The notes under the pieces were generated by a model that searched no databases, had not been told where the DNA came from, and saw only the letters and a list, made by a program, of their open reading frames with translations. From NCBI GenBank assembly GCA_050732995.1, contig JBOHSA010000197.1, forward strand, positions 1-18,943: DNA of 18,943 bases. The letters are read 5' to 3'. A program made the position numbers and the translations under genes. The stretch is from JBOHSA01 sp050732995. GTDB taxonomy: Bacteria > Gemmatimonadota > Gemmatimonadetes > Gemmatimonadales > GWC2-71-9. Of the stretch, positions 8,217 to 15,312 are shown piece by piece; within the stretch, counting starts at the first letter, position 1, and each line of letters starts with the position of its first letter.

Positions 8217-10045
8217 CTGGGCGGAGGCAGGGGAGGAGGGGTGGAAGGGGAGGGGGCAGGCTCGCCCTCCGGCTGATTCTGGCGAGCCCGGTCGCGGCGT
8301 CTGCCGCCGCGGGACAGGTCGACACCACCCGCCGCGACACGACGGCCGTCGATACGCTTCCCCGTGACTCTACTGCCCGCGACACGACCGCGGCGCTGCG
8401 CCCGACCTTCGCCCCCGCCGTTCCGCACGGGCCGCTGCCGCCCGGCGCCCGGCTGAGCTTCGACGCCGACTCGCTCCGCTTCTCCAACATCTACACGCTA
8501 AGCGATCTCCTGGCGCACCTTCCCGGCGTGTTCGTGGCCCGCGGCGGGTTCTACGGCCAGGCGGAGCCGGTGTTCTTCGGCGGCCGCGGCGCGCGTAGTC
8601 TCGAGATCTATTGGGACGGCGTGCCGTACCTCCCGCTCGGGCGGGACTCGGTGTTCCTCGACCCGGCGCGCATCTCGCTGGCACCGCTCGAGCGCGTGGA
8701 AGTGGAGCCCCTGCCGGCCGGTCTGCGCGTGTATCTCGTGCCGCAGCGGCCGCGCTCGATCGTGCCCCGCAGCGCGGTGGGCGTCGTCACCGGCGACATC
8801 AATATCGCGCGGTACTCGGGCGGCTTCTTCCGCCGATGGCGCCGCGGGCTCGGCCTGTCGCTGGTCGCCGACTGGAACACGCACGACGGCGCGCGCGGCA
8901 CGTCCACGTCTCCCTTCCGGACGGTGGACCTGTGGCTCAAGGCCGAATTCGTCCCCAACGCTCGGATGGGCGCGTCGTATCAGATTCTGAGCTCCAGCTG
9001 GCGCCGGAGCGCCAGCGGCTCGAACGGCCGGGTCGATCCGTGGGAGCTCAAACGCCAGGACCGGATGCTGCGCGTGTTTTTCGCGGCGCGCGACGACGGC
9101 CTGGGGCCCCGGATCCAGGCGACCCTCGCTCATTCGGCCACGGACGTCGAAGTGTTCCGCGACACGGGCGCTCCGGACCGCGCCATCACCCAGGCCCAGC
9201 TCGAGGCCAGCCAGGTCTGGCGCCGGGCGCAGCTTACTCTGACGGCCCGGTTCGTCGATCACCACCGTCCCGACGAGCTCGAAGCGCGCGCGTCCTGGGC
9301 GCCGCTCTCCAGGATCACCCTGGCCGCGGACGCGCGACATGCACGCAACGGACCGGATCGGCCGGCGGACCGTGCGCACTTCGGCGCGGGCGTGGAGCTG
9401 CCCTGGGGGTTCTCGGCCCACGGCGACTTGGTCGCAGCGCGCGAGACCCCCGCCGCGGCGCTGACCACCGCGCCGCCGCAAAAGACCACGGACCTGAGCG
9501 GCGCGGTGCGCTGGACGCACCGACTGGCCACGCTCGAGCTTGGTCGCGGCCGCCGGAGCGCGTTCACACCCGCCGGCGCGCCGTTGGGGCTCAAGACCGT
9601 CGGCGGCCTCGGGCCCACCCCCAGCACGGACTACGTCACGGCGCACGTGGTGCTGCGACCCGCCTCCAGCGTCCAGCTCGCCGCCACCTACTTCGATCCG
9701 GTGCGTGGCGGAGGCGACTTCGAGCTGCCCCACCACGCCCGGGTGTCAGCGACGTTTTACTCCAAGTTCTGGCGCGTCTTCCGGAGCGGCACCTTCGCGT
9801 TGCGCGGAGAGTTCGCGCTCGAATCGTGGAGCGGGGGGCTCGGCGGGCTGGACACGCTCACTGGCGGCCAGCTGCGGCTTACCGGCTCCACGTTCGCCGA
9901 GACTAACATCGAGATGCAGATCGGCGATGTGACCATTCTCTGGATCATCCGGAACGTGAACGGCATGCGCAACGGGTACGTGCCGGGGCTGCCCTATCCC
10001 AACGTCATCCGTTTCTACGGCGTGCGGTGGACGTTCTTCAACTAG
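8213..10045 (+). CDS. Exported outer-membrane protein with TonB-receptor plug-like domain
   Basis: This 610-residue protein starts at TTG 8213, overlapping the pepA stop by 4 nt; no other start lies before the signal sequence. Residues 1-17 are Arg/Gly-rich (from a G/A tract), residues about 18-36 are hydrophobic, and cleavage is likely after ASAAA. An Asp/Thr-rich spacer (DTTRRDTTAVDTLPRDST) follows, a style I associate with exported Gemmatimonadota proteins. A plug-like domain occupies about 90-165 (LSDLLAHLPGVFV, the YWDGVPY segment, ISLAPLERVEVEP). The rest alternates polar and hydrophobic residues, as expected for a beta-barrel, and ends in VRWTFFN. I see no clear TonB box, and it is short for a TonB-dependent receptor, so it may be a porin-like relative. 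The substrate is unknown. Confidence 0.75.
   Translation: MTGRRQGRRGGRGGGRLALRLILASPVAASAAAGQVDTTRRDTTAVDTLPRDSTARDTTAALRPTFAPAVPHGPLPPGARLSFDADSLRFSNIYTLSDLLAHLPGVFVARGGFYGQAEPVFFGGRGARSLEIYWDGVPYLPLGRDSVFLDPARISLAPLERVEVEPLPAGLRVYLVPQRPRSIVPRSAVGVVTGDINIARYSGGFFRRWRRGLGLSLVADWNTHDGARGTSTSPFRTVDLWLKAEFVPNARMGASYQILSSSWRRSASGSNGRVDPWELKRQDRMLRVFFAARDDGLGPRIQATLAHSATDVEVFRDTGAPDRAITQAQLEASQVWRRAQLTLTARFVDHHRPDELEARASWAPLSRITLAADARHARNGPDRPADRAHFGAGVELPWGFSAHGDLVAARETPAAALTTAPPQKTTDLSGAVRWTHRLATLELGRGRRSAFTPAGAPLGLKTVGGLGPTPSTDYVTAHVVLRPASSVQLAATYFDPVRGGGDFELPHHARVSATFYSKFWRVFRSGTFALRGEFALESWSGGLGGLDTLTGGQLRLTGSTFAETNIEMQIGDVTILWIIRNVNGMRNGYVPGLPYPNVIRFYGVRWTFFN
8230..8256 (+). repeat. G-quadruplex-capable tract encoding the signal-peptide n-region
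   Basis: Four runs of 4 to 5 G (8230-8233, 8238-8241, 8247-8250, 8252-8256) are separated by 4, 5 and 1 nt, 13 nt after the pepA stop. The tract encodes the Arg/Gly-rich start of the exported protein. It fits a G-quadruplex on the coding strand. Confidence 0.7.
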
Positions 10046-10054
10046 TCCGGCCAA

Positions 10055-10083
10055 TTGACCTAAGTGCTTCGCCCGGCTAGCCT
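10055..10083 (+). promoter_or_regulatory. Candidate promoter of the yicC-to-aroE operon
   Basis: TTGACC (10055-10060), a 17-nt spacer and TAGCCT (10078-10083) lie in the 46-nt gap after the plug-protein stop. The -35 element matches 5 of 6 and the -10 element 3 of 6. Transcription would begin near 10090, directly at the GTG start of yicC at 10092. No ribosome site precedes that start, so the message may be leaderless or nearly so. Confidence 0.38.
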
Positions 10084-10091
10084 TAAAGTCT

Positions 10092-11006
10092 GTGTCGCGG
10101 AGTATGACCGGTTTCGGTTCGGCTGACGGCAGCGTTCTCGGCGGGCGGCTGCGGGTGGACATCCGCACCGTGAACCACCGCTACTTCAACCCGCAATTCA
10201 AGCTGCCGGCTGAGCTCGCCGGGGTCGAGGGCGAACTGCGGGAGCGGCTGCGCGCGCTGTTCGAACGCGGGCACGTGGCTGTGACGGCGCGCTGGGTCGA
10301 GCCCCCGGCGTCTCCGGCCGACGCCGCCGTGGCCGTCGACGTGGTCCGGGCCCGACAGGTCGTGGCCGCCCTGAAGGACCTGAAGAAGCGGTTGAAGCTG
10401 AAGGGCGAGCCCGATCTAGCGTTCGTCGCACGGCAACCGGATGTCCTGACGGTGGGCACGGGGGCGGGGGGAGGAGCGGGGGCGGGGAGAGCGGACGGGA
10501 ATCGCGCGGCGAGCTGGGGGGAGCTGCAACCCATCGTGGACCAGGCGGCGCGCGACGTCCTGACGATGCGCGAGCGCGAGGGACGGGCGCTGAGCGAGGA
10601 CCTGCGTGCCCGGCTGGACGCGCTCGAGACTGGCGCGCAGCGCGTCGCAGATCGGGCGCCGGTCCGGCTCGCGGCGGAGTATGAGCGGCTGAAAAAGGTC
10701 GTGGCCGAGCTCGTCGGCGGGGTGAAAGTGGACGAGCAGCGGTTGGCGCTCGAGATCGCCCTCATGGCCGACCGGGTCGACATCGCCGAAGAGCTCGTTC
10801 GGTTCCGGACCCACCTCGCCGCCTGCCGCGAGGCGCTGGCCGGCGACGGCGCGGTGGGCAAACAGCTCGGGTTCCTGGCGCAGGAGCTCTTGCGGGAAAC
10901 GAACACCATCGGGTCCAAGGCCAACGACGCCGCCATCACGCAGGCCGTGATCGCGATGAAGGGGGAGCTCGAGCGGTTCCGGGAGCAGCTGGAGAACCTG
11001 GAGTGA
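10092..11006 (+). CDS. yicC: YicC family endoribonuclease
   Basis: This 304-residue YicC/YloC protein belongs to a family characterised in E. coli as an endoribonuclease that takes part in small-RNA turnover. The N-terminal domain begins MSRSMTGFGSADG, matching the usual MIRSMTGF start, which supports GTG 10092 over ATG 10104. TVNHRYFNPQFKLP is conserved. The C-terminal DUF1732 half includes KVDEQRLALEIALMADRVDIAEEL and ends in GKQLGFLAQELLRETNTIGSKA, as usual. A Gly/Ala-rich low-complexity insert from a G-rich tract sits at about residues 120-135. It is the first gene of the operon and its stop overlaps gmk by GTGA. The yicC-gmk-rpoZ order is common in bacteria. Confidence 0.93.
   Translation: MSRSMTGFGSADGSVLGGRLRVDIRTVNHRYFNPQFKLPAELAGVEGELRERLRALFERGHVAVTARWVEPPASPADAAVAVDVVRARQVVAALKDLKKRLKLKGEPDLAFVARQPDVLTVGTGAGGGAGAGRADGNRAASWGELQPIVDQAARDVLTMREREGRALSEDLRARLDALETGAQRVADRAPVRLAAEYERLKKVVAELVGGVKVDEQRLALEIALMADRVDIAEELVRFRTHLAACREALAGDGAVGKQLGFLAQELLRETNTIGSKANDAAITQAVIAMKGELERFREQLENLE
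10460..10487 (+). repeat. G-quadruplex-capable tract inside yicC
   Basis: Runs of 5, 6, 5 and 4 G (10460-10464, 10466-10471, 10478-10482, 10484-10487) are separated by 1, 6 and 1 nt. The tract encodes a Gly/Ala insert between otherwise conserved parts of YicC and fits a four-run G-quadruplex. Confidence 0.7.
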
Positions 11007-11659
11007 CGCCGCGGGTCGTCGTGCTTTCCTCCCCATCCGGCGGTGGGAAGACGACGATCGCCAAGCGCATCCTCGAGCGCTATCCCGCCCGGTTCGGGTA
11101 CTCCGTTTCGGCCACGACGCGGAGCCCCAGGGAAGGGGAAAAGGAAGGGCAAGCGTATTACTTCGTGAGTCCCGAGACGTTCGGGGCGTGGCGGAATCAG
11201 GGGCGCTTCGTGGAAACGGCCGAGTACGCCGGCGCGTGGTACGGGACGCTGAAGCGCGAAGTCGAGAAGGTGCAACAATCCGGACGGCATGTCCTGCTCG
11301 ACATCGAGGTCGACGGCACGCGCCAGGTCCGGAGCGCCTACCCGGACTCGATCAGGATTTTCATTTTGCCGGCGTCGCCCCGGGTCCTGATGCAACGGCT
11401 GCTCGACCGCAAAAGCGAGTCGGCTCCCGAGATCTGGAGGCGGGTGGAGCGCGCCCAGTACGAGCTGGGGGAGATCACGGCGTTCGATCGGCTCGTGCGT
11501 AACGACACCGTCGACCGGGCGGTCGATCGCGTGGTCCGCATTGTCGAGGAGGGCGGCGGGTTCCGACGCGAGCCTGGCCAGTTGCAGTGGATCGAGGAGT
11601 TCGGTAACGGACTGCGGGACGAAGCGCAACGGCTGTACGACCAAATTCATCGACGTTGA
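11003..11659 (+). CDS. gmk: Guanylate kinase
   Basis: Phosphorylates GMP to GDP with ATP, an essential step of purine nucleotide supply. The 218 residues carry a P-loop, SSPSGGGKTT, with Lys16. The GMP-binding region has YSVSATTRSPREGEKEGQAYYFV, where the Arg and Tyr contact GMP, and GAWYGTLKREVE. LLDIEVDGTRQVR and IFILPASPRVLMQRL complete the family blocks, and the late segment RNDTVDRAVDRVVRIVEEG is the usual end. The normal family length is about 200-210; here a short Arg-rich tail is added. GTG 11003 overlaps the yicC stop by 4 nt (GTGA). Confidence 0.96.
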   Translation: MTPRVVVLSSPSGGGKTTIAKRILERYPARFGYSVSATTRSPREGEKEGQAYYFVSPETFGAWRNQGRFVETAEYAGAWYGTLKREVEKVQQSGRHVLLDIEVDGTRQVRSAYPDSIRIFILPASPRVLMQRLLDRKSESAPEIWRRVERAQYELGEITAFDRLVRNDTVDRAVDRVVRIVEEGGGFRREPGQLQWIEEFGNGLRDEAQRLYDQIHRR

Positions 11660-11668
11660 GGCCAGACC

Positions 11669-11881
11669 ATGCGGATCATCACTCCTGTTGAAGTGGCGGC
11701 GCAAACCCAGAACAAGTACCTGGGCCTGCTCGTGGCGGCGAAGTTCGCCCGGTTCGTGAACGATTTCCCGCGCGACCGCTCGGTGGATTTCGAGCAGAAG
11801 CTCACCACCCGCGCGTTGGAAGAGCTCGTGCGCGGCAACCTGAAGTACCGGCTGGTCCGGCGGCGGCGGCAGGAGGTCTGA
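11669..11881 (+). CDS. rpoZ: RNA polymerase omega subunit
   Basis: This 70-residue omega subunit helps fold and assemble the beta-prime subunit of RNA polymerase. Recognisable parts are MRIITPVEVAAQTQNKYLGL, VAAKFARFVNDF and KLTTRALEELVRGNLKY, followed by a basic tail, RLVRRRRQEV. ATG 11669 lies 9 nt after the gmk stop, with GAGG (11658-11661) seven bases upstream. The identification rests on the NKY-LVAAKFAR block, the small size and the position between gmk and coaBC, which is the standard place for rpoZ. Its stop shares one base with the coaBC start (TGATG). Confidence 0.88.
   Translation: MRIITPVEVAAQTQNKYLGLLVAAKFARFVNDFPRDRSVDFEQKLTTRALEELVRGNLKYRLVRRRRQEV
11871..11876 (+). promoter_or_regulatory. 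Strong Shine-Dalgarno for coaBC inside rpoZ
   Basis: A perfect AGGAGG lies within the last codons of rpoZ, 4 nt before the overlapping coaBC ATG. It fixes the coaBC start at 11881 and suggests coaBC is translated strongly and independently. Confidence 0.7.
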
Positions 11882-13104
11882 TGCCGTTCGCCGGCCGGCA
11901 CGTCGTGCTCGGCGTGTCGGGCGGGATTGCCTGCTACAAGAGCTGCAGCCTCGCCCGGCGGCTGGCGGAGGACGGCGCGGCGGTGGACGTGGTGCTCACG
12001 GCGGCCGCCGCCGAATTCGTGCGGCCGCTCACGTTCGAGGCCCTTACCGGCCGGCCGGTGCTCACGTCCCTGTGGGAGCGGGACCGGGCCCTCGCCCACA
12101 TCGGGCTCGCCCAGGCGCCCGACTTGGTGATCGTCGCGCCCGCGACGGCCCATCTCCTGGCGCGGGCCGCACAAGGTTTGGCCGACGACGTCCTCACCGC
12201 CATCCTGCTCGCGCGGAGCGGAGGCACCGGGACCCCGGGGCCGATCCTCGCCGCGCCGGCGATGAACGATGCGATGTACGCCCATCCCGCGACCCTCGCC
12301 AATCTCAAGATCCTGCTGGCCCGCGGCTGGCAGTTCATCGGGCCCGAGGTCGGCCCGCTGGCCGAGGGGCCGAGCGAGCGGCCGGGCCGGATGAGCGAGC
12401 CGGTGGCGATCTTCGCCGCCGCCGCCCGCCTGCTGGCGCAAGGCGGCGCCTGGCAAGGGCGCCGGGTGATCGTGACGGCGGGTCCCACGCGGGAGCACCT
12501 CGACCCGGTGCGGGTGATCACCAATCCCTCGAGCGGCCGCATGGGGTTCGCGCTCGCCGAGGCCGCCGCGGCGCGCGGCGCCGAGGTGGTGTTGATCGCG
12601 GGCCCGACCGAATTGGCGCTCCCCCCGGGCGTCGCGGTACACCGCGTGGAGACCACCGGAGAGATGCAGCGCGCGGTGCAGGCCATGGTGAAAAAGGCGG
12701 ACGTGCTCATCATGGCAGCCGCGCCCGCCGACTATCGGCCGACGGCGAGCGCCGCGACCAAGCGGCGGCGCGCCAGCGGGGCGTTCTCCGTCGAGCTCGA
12801 GGCCACGCCCGACATCCTCGGCGCGCTCAAACGGCCGAAGGGATGTATCGTGGTGGGGTTCGCCCTCGAGACCGGCGACGGCATTGCGCGGGCCCGGGCC
12901 AAGCTGCAAAATAAGCACCTCGACTACGTGGTTCTGAACGACGCGCTCGAGCCCGGCGCGGGGTTCGATGTCGCCACGAATCGTGTAACGATCCTGCGCC
13001 GCGCGAGCGGCAAGAGCGAAGCAGCTCCGCTGGAGCTGCCTCTGATGCCCAAGCGGGACGTGGCGGAGAAGATCCTCGACGTGGTGGAGCAAGCGCTGAC
13101 GTGA
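11881..13104 (+). CDS. coaBC: Bifunctional CoaBC (phosphopantothenoylcysteine synthetase/decarboxylase)
   Basis: Two consecutive steps of coenzyme A synthesis: CoaB joins 4'-phosphopantothenate to cysteine using CTP, and FMN-dependent CoaC decarboxylates the product. The 407 residues show the CoaC flavoprotein domain first: GVSGGIACYKS, catalytic His73 in LAHIGLAQAPDLVIVAPAT, and APAMN with Asn129. The CoaB domain starts near 195: VIVTAGPTREHLDPVRVITN, SSGRMGFALAEAAAARGA and AAAPADYRP. The substrate-flap segment, normally with a catalytic Cys before GxGRM (Cys158 in E. coli Dfp), reads GPLAEGPSERPGRM with Glu162 at that place. The CoaB lysine loop reads ATKRRR. ATG 11881 has a perfect AGGAGG upstream, and the stop overlaps the next gene by GTGA. 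Despite the Cys change, genomic context supports the CoA role. Confidence 0.93.
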   Translation: MPFAGRHVVLGVSGGIACYKSCSLARRLAEDGAAVDVVLTAAAAEFVRPLTFEALTGRPVLTSLWERDRALAHIGLAQAPDLVIVAPATAHLLARAAQGLADDVLTAILLARSGGTGTPGPILAAPAMNDAMYAHPATLANLKILLARGWQFIGPEVGPLAEGPSERPGRMSEPVAIFAAAARLLAQGGAWQGRRVIVTAGPTREHLDPVRVITNPSSGRMGFALAEAAAARGAEVVLIAGPTELALPPGVAVHRVETTGEMQRAVQAMVKKADVLIMAAAPADYRPTASAATKRRRASGAFSVELEATPDILGALKRPKGCIVVGFALETGDGIARARAKLQNKHLDYVVLNDALEPGAGFDVATNRVTILRRASGKSEAAPLELPLMPKRDVAEKILDVVEQALT

Positions 13105-13913
13105 GCGACGGGCGGGTCCTGGCGCAGCTATACCTGGAACAGCAGCGGCTCCTGGGGGGAGACCCGGTGACGTGGGCGGTCGGACAGCTAGGCGGTCACA
13201 CGGACGCCGAGGCCTCTCCTCCTCCCTCCACCCTCGGTCCGACTGCCGCGGACCGGCCGACCGCCGGCGCGCCGGAGCCCCCGGCGGTAGAGGAATGGCC
13301 CCCCCCCGGGATCAGCTACGATCCGCCCGGCGGCGACCTGTTCGCGAACGACCCCGTGCAGCAGGCGCGGTCGCTCGCCGATATCGCCGCCCTGGTCGCG
13401 GGCTGCACGAAATGCCGCCTGTGCGAGAGTCGCTCGCGCACCGTCCCCGGGGAGGGCCCGGACGATGCCCGGCTGGTCGTGGTCGGGGAAGGCCCGGGCC
13501 GCACGGAAGACGAGACCGGCCGCCCCTTCGTGGGGCAGGCGGGCGAGCTGCTCACGAAGATCCTCGCCGCGATAGATTTCCCACGGGAGCAGGTCTTCAT
13601 CTGTAACGTGGTGAAATGCCGGCCGCCGGAGAACCGCACCCCGCAGTATGACGAACTGCAGGCGTGCGTGCCGTACTTGTTCCGGCAGCTCGACCTGCTG
13701 CACCCGTCGGTGATCCTCGCGATGGGAGGCACGGCGGCGCAGACCTTGTTGAACACCAAGCAGTCGCTCGGCGCGCTGCGGCAGCAGCTCCATCGCTTCC
13801 GCGGGATCCCGGTGATCGTCACCTACCATCCGGCCGCCCTGCTGCGCAACCCCCACTGGAAGCGACCGACCTGGGATGACGTCCGCATCGCCCGCCGTCT
13901 CCTCGAGCGCTGA
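13101..13913 (+). CDS. Family 4 uracil-DNA glycosylase (Fe-S)
   Basis: Removes uracil from DNA to start base-excision repair. The 270 residues comprise an N-terminal extension of about 90 residues and the family-4 domain. The extension has a helical start (VLAQLYLEQQRLLG) and then a Pro/Ala-rich linker. The 4Fe-4S ligands are Cys102 and Cys105 (CTKC), Cys173 (VKCRPPENRTP) and Cys189. Motif 1 is GEGPGRTEDETGRPFVGQAG, with GEGPG typical of family 4, and motif 2 is HPAALLRNP near the end. GTG 13101 overlaps the coaBC stop (GTGA). The linker region is coded by CT-rich DNA and a nine-C run (13299-13307). Members with a similar extension resemble phage SPO1 DNA-polymerase N-terminal-like proteins; the glycosylase role is inferred. 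Confidence 0.9.
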   Translation: MSDGRVLAQLYLEQQRLLGGDPVTWAVGQLGGHTDAEASPPPSTLGPTAADRPTAGAPEPPAVEEWPPPGISYDPPGGDLFANDPVQQARSLADIAALVAGCTKCRLCESRSRTVPGEGPDDARLVVVGEGPGRTEDETGRPFVGQAGELLTKILAAIDFPREQVFICNVVKCRPPENRTPQYDELQACVPYLFRQLDLLHPSVILAMGGTAAQTLLNTKQSLGALRQQLHRFRGIPVIVTYHPAALLRNPHWKRPTWDDVRIARRLLER

Positions 13914-15312
13914 GCGCGAGTTCGCCGGCCGGCAGGCTCCGTGGAGCAATGAAGCGGAGCAGGCCGTGCTCGGCGCGATGCTGCTCGATCAGGACGCGGC
14001 ACTCCAAGCCGCCGAGCTGCTCGAGGACACGATGTTCTACCGGGAGGGCCACCGGATCCTGTTCCGGGCCATGGTCGCCCTCACCGAGCGAGGCGACGTC
14101 ATCGACCCGGTCACCCTGCGGGACGAGCTGGCGCGCCGCGGCGATCTGGATCGCGCGGGCGGCATGGAGTACATCGGCGCGCTGGTGGACGTCGTCCCGA
14201 CCGCGGCCAACGTCGAGTACCACGCCCGCATCGTCCGCGACAAGGCCGTGCTCCGCCGCCTGGTCGAGGCGGCCACCGGCATCATCCAGGACGTGTACGA
14301 GGGGCGCACCAGCTCGAGCGAAGTGCTCGACAACGCCGAGCACCGGGTGTTCCAGGTGGCGCAGCTCAAGCGCGCCGAGGAGTTCACCCGGCTCAAGGAG
14401 CTCATCTGGCCGACGATGGAGCGCATCGAGCTGCTCCAGAGCGGCCACGGCGCCGTCACCGGGGTCCCGTCGGGCTTCGTCGACCTGGACCGCCTGACGG
14501 CGGGGTTCCAGAAGGCGGACCTCATCATCATCGCCGGGCGCCCGTCGATGGGCAAGACGGCGTTCGTGCTCAACGTCGTCCAGCACGCCGCGATCGAGCA
14601 TACGATCGGCGTCGCGATCTTCTCGCTGGAGATGTCGAAGGACGCCCTGGTCCAGCGGTTGTTGTGCTCGGAGGGGCTGGTGGACGCCCAGCGGCTGCGC
14701 CGCGGCCAGCTGCGCGACGACGACTATCCCAAGCTCGCCCGCGCCGCCGGGCTGCTCGGCACGGCGCCCATCTGGATCGACGACTCGGCCACGCTCACCC
14801 CGCTCGCCATGCGCTCCAAAGCGCGCCGGCTCAAGGCCGAGCACGATGTCGGCCTGGTCGTCGTGGACTACCTCCAGCTCATGCAGGGCCCGACGGACGC
14901 CGAGAGCCGCCAGCAGGAGATCTCCTACATCTCCCGCTCTCTCAAGGCCCTGGCCAAAGAGCTCGATATCCCGGTGGTGGCCCTGTCCCAGCTCTCGCGT
15001 GCGCCCGATCAGCGCACCGGGGACCACCGGCCGCAGCTTTCGGACCTGCGCGAATCGGGCGCCATCGAGCAAGACGCGGACATCGTCTGCTTCATCTATC
15101 GCCCCGAGATGTACTACGGGCCGACCGACAAGGACGGGAACAACATCGAGGGCCAGGCCGAGCTGATCGTGGGCAAGCAGCGCAACGGCCCGACCGGCCT
15201 GGTGCCGCTGTACTTCAAGAAGGAATACACGCGGTTCGACAACCGCTCCCTAAGAGACCTGCCCGGCGGAGCCCCCGCGGCGACCGCGCCCGAGGCCGAC
15301 TATGGCCGGTAA
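13876..15312 (+). CDS. dnaB: Replicative DNA helicase DnaB
   Basis: Hexameric ATP-driven helicase that unwinds the chromosome ahead of the replication fork and recruits primase. The 478 residues show the N-terminal domain (WSNEAEQAVLGAMLLD to about residue 115), a linker, and the RecA-like domain: Walker A GRPSMGKTA with Lys227, FSLEMSKDALVQRLL, Walker B VVVDYLQLM with Asp331, ALSQLSRAPDQR, and DLRESGAIEQDADIVCFIYR. No intein interrupts these motifs, although DnaB is a frequent intein host. ATG 13876 lies inside the preceding glycosylase gene, a 38-nt overlap. No later Met or Val start occurs before the conserved N-terminus, so the overlap appears real. The stop overlaps radA by 11 nt. Confidence 0.96.
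   Translation: MTSASPAVSSSAEREFAGRQAPWSNEAEQAVLGAMLLDQDAALQAAELLEDTMFYREGHRILFRAMVALTERGDVIDPVTLRDELARRGDLDRAGGMEYIGALVDVVPTAANVEYHARIVRDKAVLRRLVEAATGIIQDVYEGRTSSSEVLDNAEHRVFQVAQLKRAEEFTRLKELIWPTMERIELLQSGHGAVTGVPSGFVDLDRLTAGFQKADLIIIAGRPSMGKTAFVLNVVQHAAIEHTIGVAIFSLEMSKDALVQRLLCSEGLVDAQRLRRGQLRDDDYPKLARAAGLLGTAPIWIDDSATLTPLAMRSKARRLKAEHDVGLVVVDYLQLMQGPTDAESRQQEISYISRSLKALAKELDIPVVALSQLSRAPDQRTGDHRPQLSDLRESGAIEQDADIVCFIYRPEMYYGPTDKDGNNIEGQAELIVGKQRNGPTGLVPLYFKKEYTRFDNRSLRDLPGGAPAATAPEADYGR

Noticed and set aside
8498..9736. 412-codon minus-strand frame opposite the plug protein
   Set aside because: The plus-strand frame has a signal peptide and plug-like domain, while the antisense frame has none.
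10181..11704. 507-codon minus-strand frame opposite yicC and gmk
   Set aside because: Composition is Arg/Ser/Ala-rich with no domain, and the plus strand carries intact YicC and guanylate kinase motifs.
11647..13092. 481-codon minus-strand frame opposite rpoZ and coaBC
   Set aside because: It is an antisense shadow of coaBC with no recognisable motif or ribosome site.
13213..13307. Frameshift or junk in the CT-rich and C-run part of the glycosylase gene
   Set aside because: The frame stays open and joins a helical start to an intact Fe-S glycosylase domain; a Pro-rich linker explains the composition.
13876..15312. Intein or split in dnaB
   Set aside because: Walker A, Walker B and later helicase blocks are continuous at normal length.
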